A stretch of DNA of 64,000 nucleotides from VAXT01 sp963827725 (GTDB lineage: Bacteria > Actinomycetota > Thermoleophilia > Gaiellales > Gaiellaceae): positions 186,001 through 250,000 of the forward strand of contig CAWHBM010000003.1 in the NCBI GenBank assembly GCA_963827725.1, written 5' to 3'. Every line of letters starts with the position of its first letter. The stretch's first letter is position 1. Under the pieces are notes generated by a model. It was given only the letters and a program-made list of their open reading frames with translations, was not told the origin of the DNA and ran no database searches. Shown here one piece after another: positions 42,672-49,904 of the stretch. The translations under genes were made by a program, and so were the position numbers.

Positions 42672-43568
42672 ATGAGCCAGGAGCAGGACTTTCTCGAGTA
42701 CGTGCAGTCCGGCGGCCAGGTCGAGACCGGCGACTGGATGCCCGACGACTACCGGGCGAAGCTGATCAAGTTCATCGAGATGCACGGCAACTCGGAGCTG
42801 ATGGGAGTGCTTCCCGAGCGCGAGTGGATCCTCCGCGCGCCGACCCTGCAGCGGAAGCTCGCCCTCACCGCCAAGGTGCAGGACGAGGTCGGGCACTCGC
42901 AGCTCATCTACCGGGTCGTCGAGGACCTCGGCAAGCCTCGGGCGCAGTGCCTCGAGGACCTGATCTCGGGCAAGTCGAAGTTCCACAACGTCTTTCACTA
43001 CCCGACGAAGACCTGGGGTGACGTCGGCGTCATCGCCTGGCTCGTCGACGCCGCGGCGATCATCAGCCAGAAGGCGCTCCTCAAGTGCTCGTACGCGCCC
43101 TACGCGCGGATCATGAAGAAGATCTGCTGGGAGGAGTCGTTCCACATCCTCCACGGGCGCGACGTGATCCTGACGATGATGAACGGCACCAGCGAGCAGC
43201 GTGAGCTCGTCCAGGAGGCGCTCGACCGCTGGTGGGGCCCGCTGATGCAGTTCCACGGGAACCCGATCCCGTCGGAGGAGGACCCGATGTACCTCTGGCG
43301 GATCAAGAGCCAGGGCAACGGCGAGGCACGCCAGCAGTTCCTCGACGGCTACGTGCCCCAGATCTGGGAGCTCGGCCTGACGGTTCCGGACCCGAAGCTG
43401 CGCAAGAACAAGGACGAGGTCTGGGAGTTCACCGAGCCGGACTGGGACGAGCTGAAGCACGTCGTCACGGGGCACGGGCCGATGACCCAGGAGCGGCTCG
43501 ACCTCCGGCGCACGACGCGGGACGAGACCGAGTGGGTTCGCCGTGCGCTGCTTGCCGAAGCGGCTTAG
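42672..43568 (+). CDS. paaA: 1,2-phenylacetyl-CoA epoxidase subunit PaaA
   Basis: The catalytic di-iron subunit, 298 residues. The ligands are in LTAKVQDEVGHSQLIYRVVED and ICWEESFHILHGRDVI (ExxH pairs), preceded by DYRAKLIKFIEMHGNSELMG and LPEREWILRAPTLQRK. It inserts oxygen into the ring of phenylacetyl-CoA using the PaaB, C, D and E proteins. Ribosome site TAGGAGG lies 6 bases upstream of the ATG. The gene is directly followed by paaB. Length and motifs are normal. Confidence 0.95.
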   Translation: MSQEQDFLEYVQSGGQVETGDWMPDDYRAKLIKFIEMHGNSELMGVLPEREWILRAPTLQRKLALTAKVQDEVGHSQLIYRVVEDLGKPRAQCLEDLISGKSKFHNVFHYPTKTWGDVGVIAWLVDAAAIISQKALLKCSYAPYARIMKKICWEESFHILHGRDVILTMMNGTSEQRELVQEALDRWWGPLMQFHGNPIPSEEDPMYLWRIKSQGNGEARQQFLDGYVPQIWELGLTVPDPKLRKNKDEVWEFTEPDWDELKHVVTGHGPMTQERLDLRRTTRDETEWVRRALLAEAA

Positions 43569-43856
43569 ATGATCTGGGAGGTCTTTCGCCAGGAGCGCAA
43601 GGGGCAGCCCTTTGCGCACGCCGGCTCGGTCGAGGCGCCTGACGCGGCGTACGCCGACGGATACGCGCGCGAGCAGTTCGGCCGCCGCGGCGAGTCGGTG
43701 GCACTGTGGGTCGTCGCACGCGAGAACGTGCACGAGATCGACGAGTTCGTCGACGAGCTCGAGCGCAACTACCACCGCGTCGACGGCTATCCGCTGAAGG
43801 AGAAGCTGAAGGAGGCACGTGAGCGAGCGGGCACAGCTCCTCCTGCCGATCGCTGA
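43569..43856 (+). CDS. paaB: 1,2-phenylacetyl-CoA epoxidase subunit PaaB
   Basis: A 95-residue structural subunit. WEVFRQERKGQPFAHAGSVE and the later YAREQFGRRGESVALWVVAR are conserved in PaaB. It starts one base after the paaA stop and overlaps paaC by 38 bases, so translation is coupled. It links PaaA-PaaC heterodimers in the complex. Confidence 0.93.
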   Translation: MIWEVFRQERKGQPFAHAGSVEAPDAAYADGYAREQFGRRGESVALWVVARENVHEIDEFVDELERNYHRVDGYPLKEKLKEARERAGTAPPADR

Positions 43857-44391
43857 CGACGAGCTCGTCCTCGGCTGGCGCAATTCCGAGTGGACCGGCA
43901 TCGCGCCATTCCTCGAGGAGGACGTCGCCTTCTCGTCGATCGCCCAGAACGAGATCGGCCACGCGCGGGCGCTGTACCAGCTCGCCGCCGAGGAGCTGGG
44001 GACGACCGCCGACGAGCTCGCCTTCGACCGCAAGCCGGAGGAGTACCAATGCTCGAAGTTCGTCGAGCTCCGTTTCGTGCCCGACTGGGCGAAGACGATT
44101 GCGCGGCACTACCTCTACGAGCAGGCCGACGAACGGCGCATCCACGCGCTGATGGAGTCCGACGACGCCGAAGTCGCAGGCCTCGCGGCGAAGATCGACC
44201 GCGAAGAGGCATACCACCGGATGCACGCGCAGATGTGGTTCGACCGGCTGAAGGACGAGCCTCGGTTCATCGAAGCCGTCGAAGAGTTGCAGCCGTTGGT
44301 CGAGGAGCGGGGCGAGCACACACCCGAGTTCGCGGAGCTGTGGGACGAGATGACGATGGTGCGACGCTCGGTCGCGGGGGCGACGTGGTAA
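43819..44391 (+). CDS. paaC: 1,2-phenylacetyl-CoA epoxidase subunit PaaC
   Basis: A 190-residue non-catalytic di-iron-fold partner of PaaA. LLLPIADDELVLGWRNSEWTG, DVAFSSIAQNEIGHARALYQL and KIDREEAYHRMHAQMW match PaaC. It starts with GTG 43819 inside the paaB end. It is shorter than many PaaC proteins (about 250 residues) but keeps the core. It overlaps the paaD start. Confidence 0.92.
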   Translation: MSERAQLLLPIADDELVLGWRNSEWTGIAPFLEEDVAFSSIAQNEIGHARALYQLAAEELGTTADELAFDRKPEEYQCSKFVELRFVPDWAKTIARHYLYEQADERRIHALMESDDAEVAGLAAKIDREEAYHRMHAQMWFDRLKDEPRFIEAVEELQPLVEERGEHTPEFAELWDEMTMVRRSVAGATW

Positions 44392-44870
44392 CCGCCGAAG
44401 CCGTCTGGTCCGCGCTCGCGGAGATCCCAGACCCGGAGATCCCGCCGATCTCGATCGTCGACCTCGGCGTCGTACGCAGCGTTGCCGTCGAGAACGGAAC
44501 CGTCCGAGTCGAGTTCACGCCGACTTTCCTCGGCTGCCCAGCGCTCGAGGTGATGCGCGACCAGATGGCCGACCGGATCCGCGAGCTCGGCGCCGAGCCG
44601 GAGGTGCGAGTGATCCTCGACGACTCGTGGTCGACCGACCGGATCACGCCCGAAGGTCGCGAGAAGCTCCGCGAGTCGGGTTTCGCCCCGCCTTCCCCAC
44701 GAGAGGCCGGCGGCCCGCAGCTCGTCCAGCTCCAGAGCAAGTCGTTCCGGTGCCCGTACTGCAACTCGACCGAGACGCGTCTCGAGAACATCTTCGGCCC
44801 CACGCCGTGCCGCTCGCTCCGCTACTGCGAGAGCTGCCGCCAGCCGTTCGAGCAGTTCAAGACCATCTAG
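44385..44870 (+). CDS. paaD: Phenylacetyl-CoA epoxidase assembly protein PaaD
   Basis: A 161-residue MIP18-like (DUF59) protein probably helping to mature the iron or Fe-S centres. It has ALAEIPDPEIPPISIVDLGVV, EFTPTFLGCPALEVM and a C-terminal zinc-ribbon-like part with CPYCNS and CESCRQPFEQFK. The start is GTG 44385, inside the paaC end. paaE, the reductase that normally follows, is missing: the next DNA is a palindrome array and a short selenoprotein-like gene. Confidence 0.92.
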   Translation: MVTAEAVWSALAEIPDPEIPPISIVDLGVVRSVAVENGTVRVEFTPTFLGCPALEVMRDQMADRIRELGAEPEVRVILDDSWSTDRITPEGREKLRESGFAPPSPREAGGPQLVQLQSKSFRCPYCNSTETRLENIFGPTPCRSLRYCESCRQPFEQFKTI

Positions 44871-44878
44871 CCAACCCT

Positions 44879-44948
44879 TAACAGGGTCTGACCCCGTAAA
44901 CCTTTACAGGGTCTGACCCCGTGATCTTTACGGGGTCTGACCCCGTTA
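44879..44948. repeat. Three tandem palindromic repeats after paaD
   Basis: Three units of about 21 bases, each TTTAC or TTAAC, then AGGGTCTGACCCC or GGGGTCTGACCCC, then GTAA, GTGA or GTTA, lie between paaD and the selenoprotein gene at about 24-base spacing. Each core is a near-perfect palindrome centred on TCTGA. No T-run follows, so they are not classical terminators, though RNA hairpins at this spot could influence paa readthrough. Confidence 0.85.
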
Positions 44949-44968
44949 AGAGGCGGTAGGTTTCCGGC

Positions 44969-45190
44969 GTGGCCAAGGTTTTGATCCAGTACTGCCCCGT
45001 CTGAGACAGCTACGACACACGGGCCGCGAGTCTCGCGGCCGAGCTGAACGACGAGACCGAGCACGAAGCGGGGATCGAAGAGGGCGCGAAGAGCCAGTAC
45101 GACGTGCTCGCGGACGGTGAGCTGATCTTCTCCAAGCAGCACGAAGGACGGTTCCCGGAGCACTCGGAGATCCGCGCACTACTCGGGTAG
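44969..45190 (+). CDS. SelW/Rdx-like selenoprotein with in-frame TGA (Sec)
   Basis: From GTG 44969 the frame reads MAKVLIQYCPVU, with the TGA at 45002-45004 as U, then DSYDTRAASLAAEL, QYDVLADGELIFSKQHEGRF and PEHSEIRALLG to the TAG at 45188-45190: 74 codons in all. The start strand, the CxxU in place of CxxC, and the ADGELIFSK..GRFPE ending are those of the SelT/SelW/SelH (Rdx) thioredoxin-fold family. A hairpin follows the TGA at 45022-45040. If TGA were a stop, the product would be only 11 residues, while the downstream codons stay conserved-looking. Function: a small thiol/selenol redox protein of unclear partner. The sel machinery would have to be elsewhere in the genome. Confidence 0.8.
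45022..45040 (+). promoter_or_regulatory. Putative bacterial SECIS hairpin
   Basis: GGCCGCG, loop AGTCT, CGCGGCC: a perfect 7-bp stem (two more pairs are possible across the loop) starting 17 bases after the TGA. The loop centre is about 26 bases after the end of the TGA, and the loop has G at its second position. These fit the published loose bacterial SECIS model (loop 16-37 bases after UGA, 3-14 bases long, G among the first two). It lies within the coding sequence, as bacterial SECIS elements do. Confidence 0.65.
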
Positions 45191-45191
45191 C

Positions 45192-45491
45192 TCAGTGTCC
45201 GACGGAGAGAAAGAGCATCGCAACAAGCAGTAGAAGGGGAGCGACCGCCGCGGCAGGCCACACGAAGGGGCGCAAGCGAGCGCCCCGCGGTAGAGCGGCC
45301 AGGAGCAGACCGATGATGGTCGCGGCCACGATGGCGAGTGTCACGACGACGATGGTGGCTGCGCCCCCCTTGCTGGCGTGTTCCCAGCGAGAGACGTCAC
45401 TGTTCCCGTAATACCCGTCGTTTCCGGAGGCGAAGAGCACGAGCCCGGCAAGTCCGGCCCCCAAAACGAGGGCGGTCACGACGTATCTCAT
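45192..45491 (-). CDS. Small membrane protein of unknown function
   Basis: About 99 residues with three hydrophobic helices (VVTALVLGAGLAGLVLFA; ATIVVVTLAIVAATIIGLLLAAL; VWPAAAVAPLLLLVAMLFL) and a polar loop after the first (NDGYYGNSDVSRWEHASKGG). ATG 45491 is chosen; an ATG four codons upstream is possible. It is convergent with the selenoprotein gene (1 bp apart) and divergent from the HTH gene. No family recognised. Confidence 0.65.
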   Translation of the reverse strand: MRYVVTALVLGAGLAGLVLFASGNDGYYGNSDVSRWEHASKGGAATIVVVTLAIVAATIIGLLLAALPRGARLRPFVWPAAAVAPLLLLVAMLFLSVGH

Positions 45492-45517
45492 GTTTGCTAT
45501 CATAGCAGAGGTGGTAT

Positions 45518-45802
45518 ATGCAGCCTGAAGCTTTCGAGCGGCTCCGCGAGCGCCTCGCGCACGTCGATCCCGACCAGGGGTGGTTCTTCGCCCGCGTCGC
45601 GAAGCAGGTCACGCAGCAGCGAAAGGCCCGCGGGCTCTCGCAAAAGGAGCTCGCCGAGTTGACCGGCACGACACAGTCCGCGATCGCGCGGCTCGAGTCT
45701 GGCGGGCGGCCCCCGCGCATCGATACCTTGCTACGCATCGCGGAGGCGCTCGACTGCGAGCTCGTCGTCGACCTGAAGCCGAGAGCCGCTAAGAGCCGGT
45801 GA
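45518..45802 (+). CDS. XRE-family helix-turn-helix protein
   Basis: A 94-residue DNA-binding protein. The HTH_3 region is about residues 30-80: VTQQRKARGLSQKELAELTG and TTQSAIARLESGGRPPRIDT. Such proteins are often antitoxins, but no toxin gene is beside it, so a stand-alone regulator is as likely. A ribosome site (AGAGG) lies upstream. It overlaps the end of the convergent enoyl-CoA hydratase gene by 14 bp. Confidence 0.83.
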   Translation: MQPEAFERLRERLAHVDPDQGWFFARVAKQVTQQRKARGLSQKELAELTGTTQSAIARLESGGRPPRIDTLLRIAEALDCELVVDLKPRAAKSR

Positions 45803-46559
45803 ACTCGGGCGGCCGCTTCTCGAGGAAAGCGGAGACGCCTTCCCGGAAGTCGTCCGTCTGAGTAGCTGCGGTCTGGAGCCCGGCCTCGAGCTCGAGCTGC
45901 TCCTCGAGAGTGTTGTGCGCCGCCTGGTCGAAGAGATGCTTGGTCATCCCCGCACCCCGGGTAGGCATCGCAGCGAGCTGCGCGGCGAGATCGGCCGTCC
46001 GCGCGACGAGATCATCGTCCTCCACGACCTCCGAGACGAGGCCCCAGGCCTGGGCCTCGGCCGCAGTGAGCTTCCGGCCCGAAGTCATCCACTCGAAAGC
46101 GCGCGCGTAGCCGAGCAGGCGGGTAACGAAGAACGTCCCACCGGAGTCCGGCACGAGCCCGATGTTGATGAAAGCCGGCACGAAGCTCGCCGAGTCGGCG
46201 GCAATGCGGATGTCGCACGCGCAGGCAAACGAGAGCCCTGCTCCGGCGGCCGCTCCGTTCACGGCGGCGATCACCGGCTTCTCGAGCTGCCGGATCGCGA
46301 GCACGTTCGGGTGGTAGTTCTCGCGCAGGCGGCTGCCGATGTCGCCGGGCGCCTCGCGGAACTCGGACAGGTCCTGGCCGACGCAGAACCCACGTCCTGC
46401 ACCGGTGAGGACGACCGCCCGCACGGCAGCGTCGGCGGCCTCTTCCAGCGCAGCGCCCAGGGCCTTGTGCATGGCCGCGTTGAAGGCGTTCAGGACCTCG
46501 GGGCGATTGAGCGTGATTGTCAGCACGCTTCCCTCGCGGCTTGTCTCCACCTCCGCCAT
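45789..46559 (-). CDS. Enoyl-CoA hydratase/isomerase family protein (PaaG-like)
   Basis: A 256-residue crotonase-fold enzyme. The oxyanion-hole segments are LTGAGRGFCVGQDLSEF and AAVNGAAAGAGLSFACACDI. GRGFCVGQDL and the acidic residue after LVPDSGGTFFVTRLLGYA are common in PaaG, the 1,2-epoxyphenylacetyl-CoA isomerase. It is within 1.5 kb of paaABCD and may act on the epoxidase product. Other crotonase reactions cannot be excluded from sequence alone. Confidence 0.8.
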   Translation of the reverse strand: MAEVETSREGSVLTITLNRPEVLNAFNAAMHKALGAALEEAADAAVRAVVLTGAGRGFCVGQDLSEFREAPGDIGSRLRENYHPNVLAIRQLEKPVIAAVNGAAAGAGLSFACACDIRIAADSASFVPAFINIGLVPDSGGTFFVTRLLGYARAFEWMTSGRKLTAAEAQAWGLVSEVVEDDDLVARTADLAAQLAAMPTRGAGMTKHLFDQAAHNTLEEQLELEAGLQTAATQTDDFREGVSAFLEKRPPEFTGS

Positions 46560-46599
46560 CCGCCGCAGCCTACAAGCGCCTTGCTAGCTTCGAAGCCCC

Positions 46600-47568
46600 A
46601 TGCCGGAGCTGCATTTCATCGCGGAACCGCCAAACGAAACAGCGGCGCTCGACGCCTACTCGCGCGCGGTCACCTCGGTAGCGGAGCGGCTCGCTCCGTC
46701 GGTTGCAAGCCTGCGTGTCTCCCGCCGCGTTCGGGGAGGCCGACGGCTTGACGGAGGCGGGAGCGCCGTCGTCATCACACCTGACGGGTTCCTTCTCACG
46801 TCGGCGCACGTCGTCGCGCAGACCGACGGCTCGGGCCGCGCCTCGTTCGTCGACGGCAGCGAGCACGAGTTCACGCTCGTGGGCGCCGATCCGCTCTCGG
46901 ACCTGGCCGTGCTTCGGCTCGACACGAACGGCCTCACGGCTGCGGAGCTCGGCGACGCGGATCGCCTGCGTGTCGGCCAGCTCGTGGTCGCAATCGGCAG
47001 CCCGCTCGGCTTCGGCGGAACGCTGACGGCAGGCGTCGTCTCGGCGCTCGGCCGCTCGTTGCCGGTTCCAGCGGGACGGGTCGTCGAGAACGTGATTCAA
47101 ACCGACGCGGCGCTCAATCCGGGCAACTCCGGCGGAGCGCTCGCCGACGCAACCGCACAGGTGATCGGGATCAACACGGCGGTTGCCGGCCTGGGGCTTG
47201 GCCTGGCGGTGCCGATCGACGCGGCGACGCGCCGGATCATCGCTGCGCTCATGAGCGAGGGCCGCTTTCGACGCGCCTACATCGGCATCGCCGGCGGCTC
47301 GCGGCCGCTTCCGCCCCGGCTCGCGTCCCGTCTGGGACGCCAGTCGGCGATCGAGGTCGTCGAAGTCGTCGACGGAAGCCCCGCCGATGGTGCCGGCCTT
47401 CGGCCCGAGGATCTGATCGTCGCGCTCGACGGCGTCGCCGTCGAACAGGTGAACGATCTTCAGCGCCTGATGGCCGGCGAGCAAATCGGTCGCACCGCCA
47501 CGATGCAGGTCGTCCGCGGAGGCGAACCGATCTCGGTCGAGGTCGTCCCGGCCGAGCTCAGCGTCTGA
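46600..47568 (+). CDS. HtrA/DegP-like trypsin-fold protease with PDZ domain, no visible signal
   Basis: A 322-residue protease of the S1C family. The catalytic triad is in LLTSAHVVAQ (His), GADPLSDLAVLRLD (Asp) and DAALNPGNSGGALAD (Ser). A C-terminal PDZ domain carries GIAGGSRPLPPRLA and VVDGSPADGAGLRPEDLIVALDG. Unlike usual actinobacterial HtrA proteins, it has no membrane anchor or signal peptide before the protease domain (PELHFIAEPPNETAALDAYS), so it may act in the cytoplasm. It converges on the gerW gene with an 11-bp overlap. Confidence 0.88.
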   Translation: MPELHFIAEPPNETAALDAYSRAVTSVAERLAPSVASLRVSRRVRGGRRLDGGGSAVVITPDGFLLTSAHVVAQTDGSGRASFVDGSEHEFTLVGADPLSDLAVLRLDTNGLTAAELGDADRLRVGQLVVAIGSPLGFGGTLTAGVVSALGRSLPVPAGRVVENVIQTDAALNPGNSGGALADATAQVIGINTAVAGLGLGLAVPIDAATRRIIAALMSEGRFRRAYIGIAGGSRPLPPRLASRLGRQSAIEVVEVVDGSPADGAGLRPEDLIVALDGVAVEQVNDLQRLMAGEQIGRTATMQVVRGGEPISVEVVPAELSV

Positions 47569-47857
47569 GCGCGAACACCACACCGACGAGGAAGGCCAGC
47601 CCGACGATGCGGTTGACGTCGACCGCCGGCACCCACCTCACGTCGCCGCCCTGGATCACGTAAGCGCCCACCGGCTTCGCCCCGAGACCGAAGCCAGCGC
47701 CCCCGTCACCCTCGCTGTCGCCCCCTCCACCTCCGCCACCGCCGACCTTCGCGGCCGGAATGACGGTTACACCCTCGGACTCGATCGGATCGCCGTAGAC
47801 ACGCTTGACGGTAATCGCGTCCCTGGCACCTCCGAGCAGTTCATCGATGTTCGGCAT
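47558..47857 (-). CDS. GerW/YtfJ family protein
   Basis: A 99-residue protein with the GerW pattern: MPNIDELLGGARDAITVKRV, YGDPIESEGVTVIPAAKVGG, a glycine-rich loop, GFGLGAKPVGAYVIQGG and a C-terminal membrane helix (IVGLAFLVGVVFAL). In Bacillus YtfJ is a spore protein, but relatives are widespread in non-sporing bacteria and of unknown role. Two bases separate its start from the stop of the upstream hydratase gene, so it sits in that transcript. Confidence 0.87.
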   Translation of the reverse strand: MPNIDELLGGARDAITVKRVYGDPIESEGVTVIPAAKVGGGGGGGGDSEGDGGAGFGLGAKPVGAYVIQGGDVRWVPAVDVNRIVGLAFLVGVVFALRR

Positions 47858-47859
47858 CG

Positions 47860-48630
47860 TTACCTCCCTTTGAAATCTGGCTTGCGCTTTTCGAGGAAGG
47901 CGTTCAGGCCCTCCTTGGTGTCCTCGGACGCGAAGGCGAGATAGAGCAGCCGCCGCTCGTACTCGAGGCCGAGCTGAAGCGGTCCCTCGAACGACCTGTC
48001 GATTCCCTCCTTGGCGAGCCGCGTCGCGATGGGCGCCTTCGACGCGATCTCGTGCGCCACTTTCTTGGCCTCGTCTAGCCACGCGTCCTCGTCGACGACT
48101 CGCGCGACGAGGCCGGCTGCCAGCGCCTCCTGCGCGGACAGGAAGCGGCCGCTGAGGATCACGTCCATCGCCAGCGACTTCCCAACGGCCCGTGTCAGCC
48201 GCTGGGTTCCGCCGGCGCCGGGAATCACGCCGACCCCGGTCTCCGGCTGGCCGAACTTCGCGGTCTCCGACGCGATGATCAGGTCGCAGGCCATGGCCAG
48301 CTCGCAGCCGCCGCCGAGGCAGTAACCCGAGACCGCGGCAACGAGCGGCGTCCAGAGCCCGCGGATCGCGTCCCAGCGCTCGATCCGCCGCTGGTAGTAG
48401 AGGTCGATCGCCGACGAGCGCGCCAGCTCGGCGATGTCCGCCCCCGCGGCGAAGGCTTTGTCGTTGCCGCCGAGGACGATGCAGCGAACGGCTTCGTCGC
48501 GGTCGAGCTCCTCGAGCGTGCCGACAAGTTGCTCCATCAGCTCGTCGGAGAGCGCGTTCAGCGCGTCGGGCCGGTTCAGAAGGACGACCGCGACCGGACC
48601 GTCCCGCTCCCTAAGGACGAGCTCGCTCAT
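47860..48630 (-). CDS. Enoyl-CoA hydratase
   Basis: A 256-residue crotonase. The substrate and oxyanion segments are LGGNDKAFAAGADIAELA and AAVSGYCLGGGCELAMACD; the catalytic glutamates are in CLGGGCELAM and GQPETGVGVIPGAGGTQRL, and the end is LEKRKPDFKGR. Both glutamates are present, so it is a true hydratase for beta-oxidation. ATG 48630 overlaps the upstream stop as ATGA. The PaaF role is possible. Confidence 0.9.
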   Translation of the reverse strand: MSELVLRERDGPVAVVLLNRPDALNALSDELMEQLVGTLEELDRDEAVRCIVLGGNDKAFAAGADIAELARSSAIDLYYQRRIERWDAIRGLWTPLVAAVSGYCLGGGCELAMACDLIIASETAKFGQPETGVGVIPGAGGTQRLTRAVGKSLAMDVILSGRFLSAQEALAAGLVARVVDEDAWLDEAKKVAHEIASKAPIATRLAKEGIDRSFEGPLQLGLEYERRLLYLAFASEDTKEGLNAFLEKRKPDFKGR

Positions 48631-49438
48631 TTCTCCTTGTCGAGAAAGCGGCGGATCGCGGCCTTCGGCTCCTCGGTCGCCATCGACAGCGCGAGCCAGT
48701 CGCGGGCGTGGTTGATCGTCTCGTGCCAGGCGAAGTCCTTCCAGAAGTTCAGGTGCTGCTTCGCGTAGCGCGTCGTCTGCGGGAGCTTGCGCGCGAGGTT
48801 CTCGACCATTCGATCGACCTCCGCGTCGAGCTCGGCGGCGGGGACGACGCGGTTCACGAGCCCCCACTCCTCGCCTTGGCCGCCGGGATCTCCTCGCACA
48901 TGAGGACGATCTCGCGAGCACGCCGATCGCCGACCATGATCGTCAGCCACTGCGTCGCACCGCCGGCGGGAACCGACCCGTGCTCGGGGCCGACGTGCCG
49001 GATGAAGGCGTCGTCGACCATGACCGCGAGGTCGCAGGCCATCTGGAACTCGTTCCCTCCGCCGACCGCGATGCCGTTGATCCGCGCGACGGTCGGCTTG
49101 CCGATCTCCCGCAGCCGATCGTGTGCGTCCTTGAAGGCGCCGAACCACTTCCAGTACTCGTTCGGCTTGTCGAGATAGTCGTCGCCCCAGGAGCTGAGGT
49201 CGGCACCGACGCAAAAGGCCCGGCCGGCTCCGGTCAGGACGACGACGCGGATCTCGTCGTCCCAGGAGGCATCCTCACACGCGCGCGCGAGCTCTCTGAG
49301 CATCTGGAAGTCGAACGCGTTGAGGATCTCGGGACGGTTGAACGTGATCGTCGCCCGCGGGGGAGCCTTCTCGTAGACGATCTTCTCGAAGCCGAGCTCG
49401 TCCGGCGAGCGCGGGCTCGGGTACGTGGGCTCAGTCAG
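48627..49438 (-). CDS. Enoyl-CoA hydratase/isomerase family protein, frameshifted
   Basis: The first part reads TEPTYPSPRSPDELGFEKI, ATITFNRPEILNAFDFQM, VLTGAGRAFCVGADLSSWG and INGIAVGGGNEFQMACDL. The second, in another frame, is EEWGLVNRVVPAAELDAEV to FLDKEK. Adding one base at about 48870-48877 joins IPAAKA to EEWGLVN. The start has only CTG 49438 available before the conserved part, with GGGAG about 6 bases upstream. The product would be about 271 residues. 1,4-dihydroxynaphthoyl-CoA synthase-like and cyclohexenecarbonyl-CoA enzymes look similar, so the reaction is open. Confidence 0.82.
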
Positions 49439-49595
49439 TGGGACTCCCGGTGGGATTGGTGGATGCCAGGTTCGCGAGCACCAAGCCAGAGACTGCACTC
49501 GTCCGCGGCCAAGGCTAGAAGCCTTGGCAAGGGCGAGGGCGGGCTCTGGCGCCGCGTGATCGCGGGCCTGGCGCCGCCGAATCTCGCCGGGATTC

Positions 49596-49874
49596 TCACG
49601 TGACTTCGGCGAAATGGACGTGGAATCGGACGCCCATCTCCATCGCGTCCTTGCCGGTTGCCATGAACTCCTCGGTTCGCGCCGCTGCCTTGAAGGCGTC
49701 CATGTCAGCGAACTCCCACTCGGCGTAGTAGCGGAACTGCGGCTCGCCCATCGGCGCCCCGAAGATCGGTCCATGCCGAAACGTCGAGCCGGGCACCTTG
49801 CGGCAGAGCTCGGCGTGCTGCTCATAGCGGCCGGAGTCCGGCTCGGACTCGTACACGACAAACGCTCTGACCAT
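49596..49874 (-). CDS. EthD-family protein
   Basis: A 92-residue dimeric alpha-beta-barrel protein of the EthD type, with VRAFVVYESEPDSGRYEQHA, YYAEWEFADMDAFKAAAR and FMATGKDAMEMG. ATG 49874 is preceded by a strong ribosome site (GAGAGGGAG, five-base spacing), preferred to the GTG two codons upstream. Members include partners in degradation pathways, but the role here is unknown. The 157 bp downstream contains a CCAAGGCT-AGA-AGCCTTGG hairpin at 49509-49527. Confidence 0.82.
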   Translation of the reverse strand: MVRAFVVYESEPDSGRYEQHAELCRKVPGSTFRHGPIFGAPMGEPQFRYYAEWEFADMDAFKAAARTEEFMATGKDAMEMGVRFHVHFAEVT

Positions 49875-49904
49875 GCGCACTCCCTCTCGATTGACTGGGC
49901 GAGC

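Noticed and set aside
45002..45004. Treating the TGA as a true stop giving an 11-residue peptide
   Set aside because: Codons after it continue the Rdx family sequence without error to a TAG, and the TGA sits on the catalytic cysteine position.
45518..45802. Toxin-antitoxin module
   Set aside because: The XRE protein could be an antitoxin, but the adjacent divergent gene is a three-helix membrane protein and no toxin family is recognisable.
49509..49527. Rho-independent terminator at CCAAGGCT-AGA-AGCCTTGG
   Set aside because: The stem is perfect but neither strand has a following T-run, so it was not listed as a terminator on its own.
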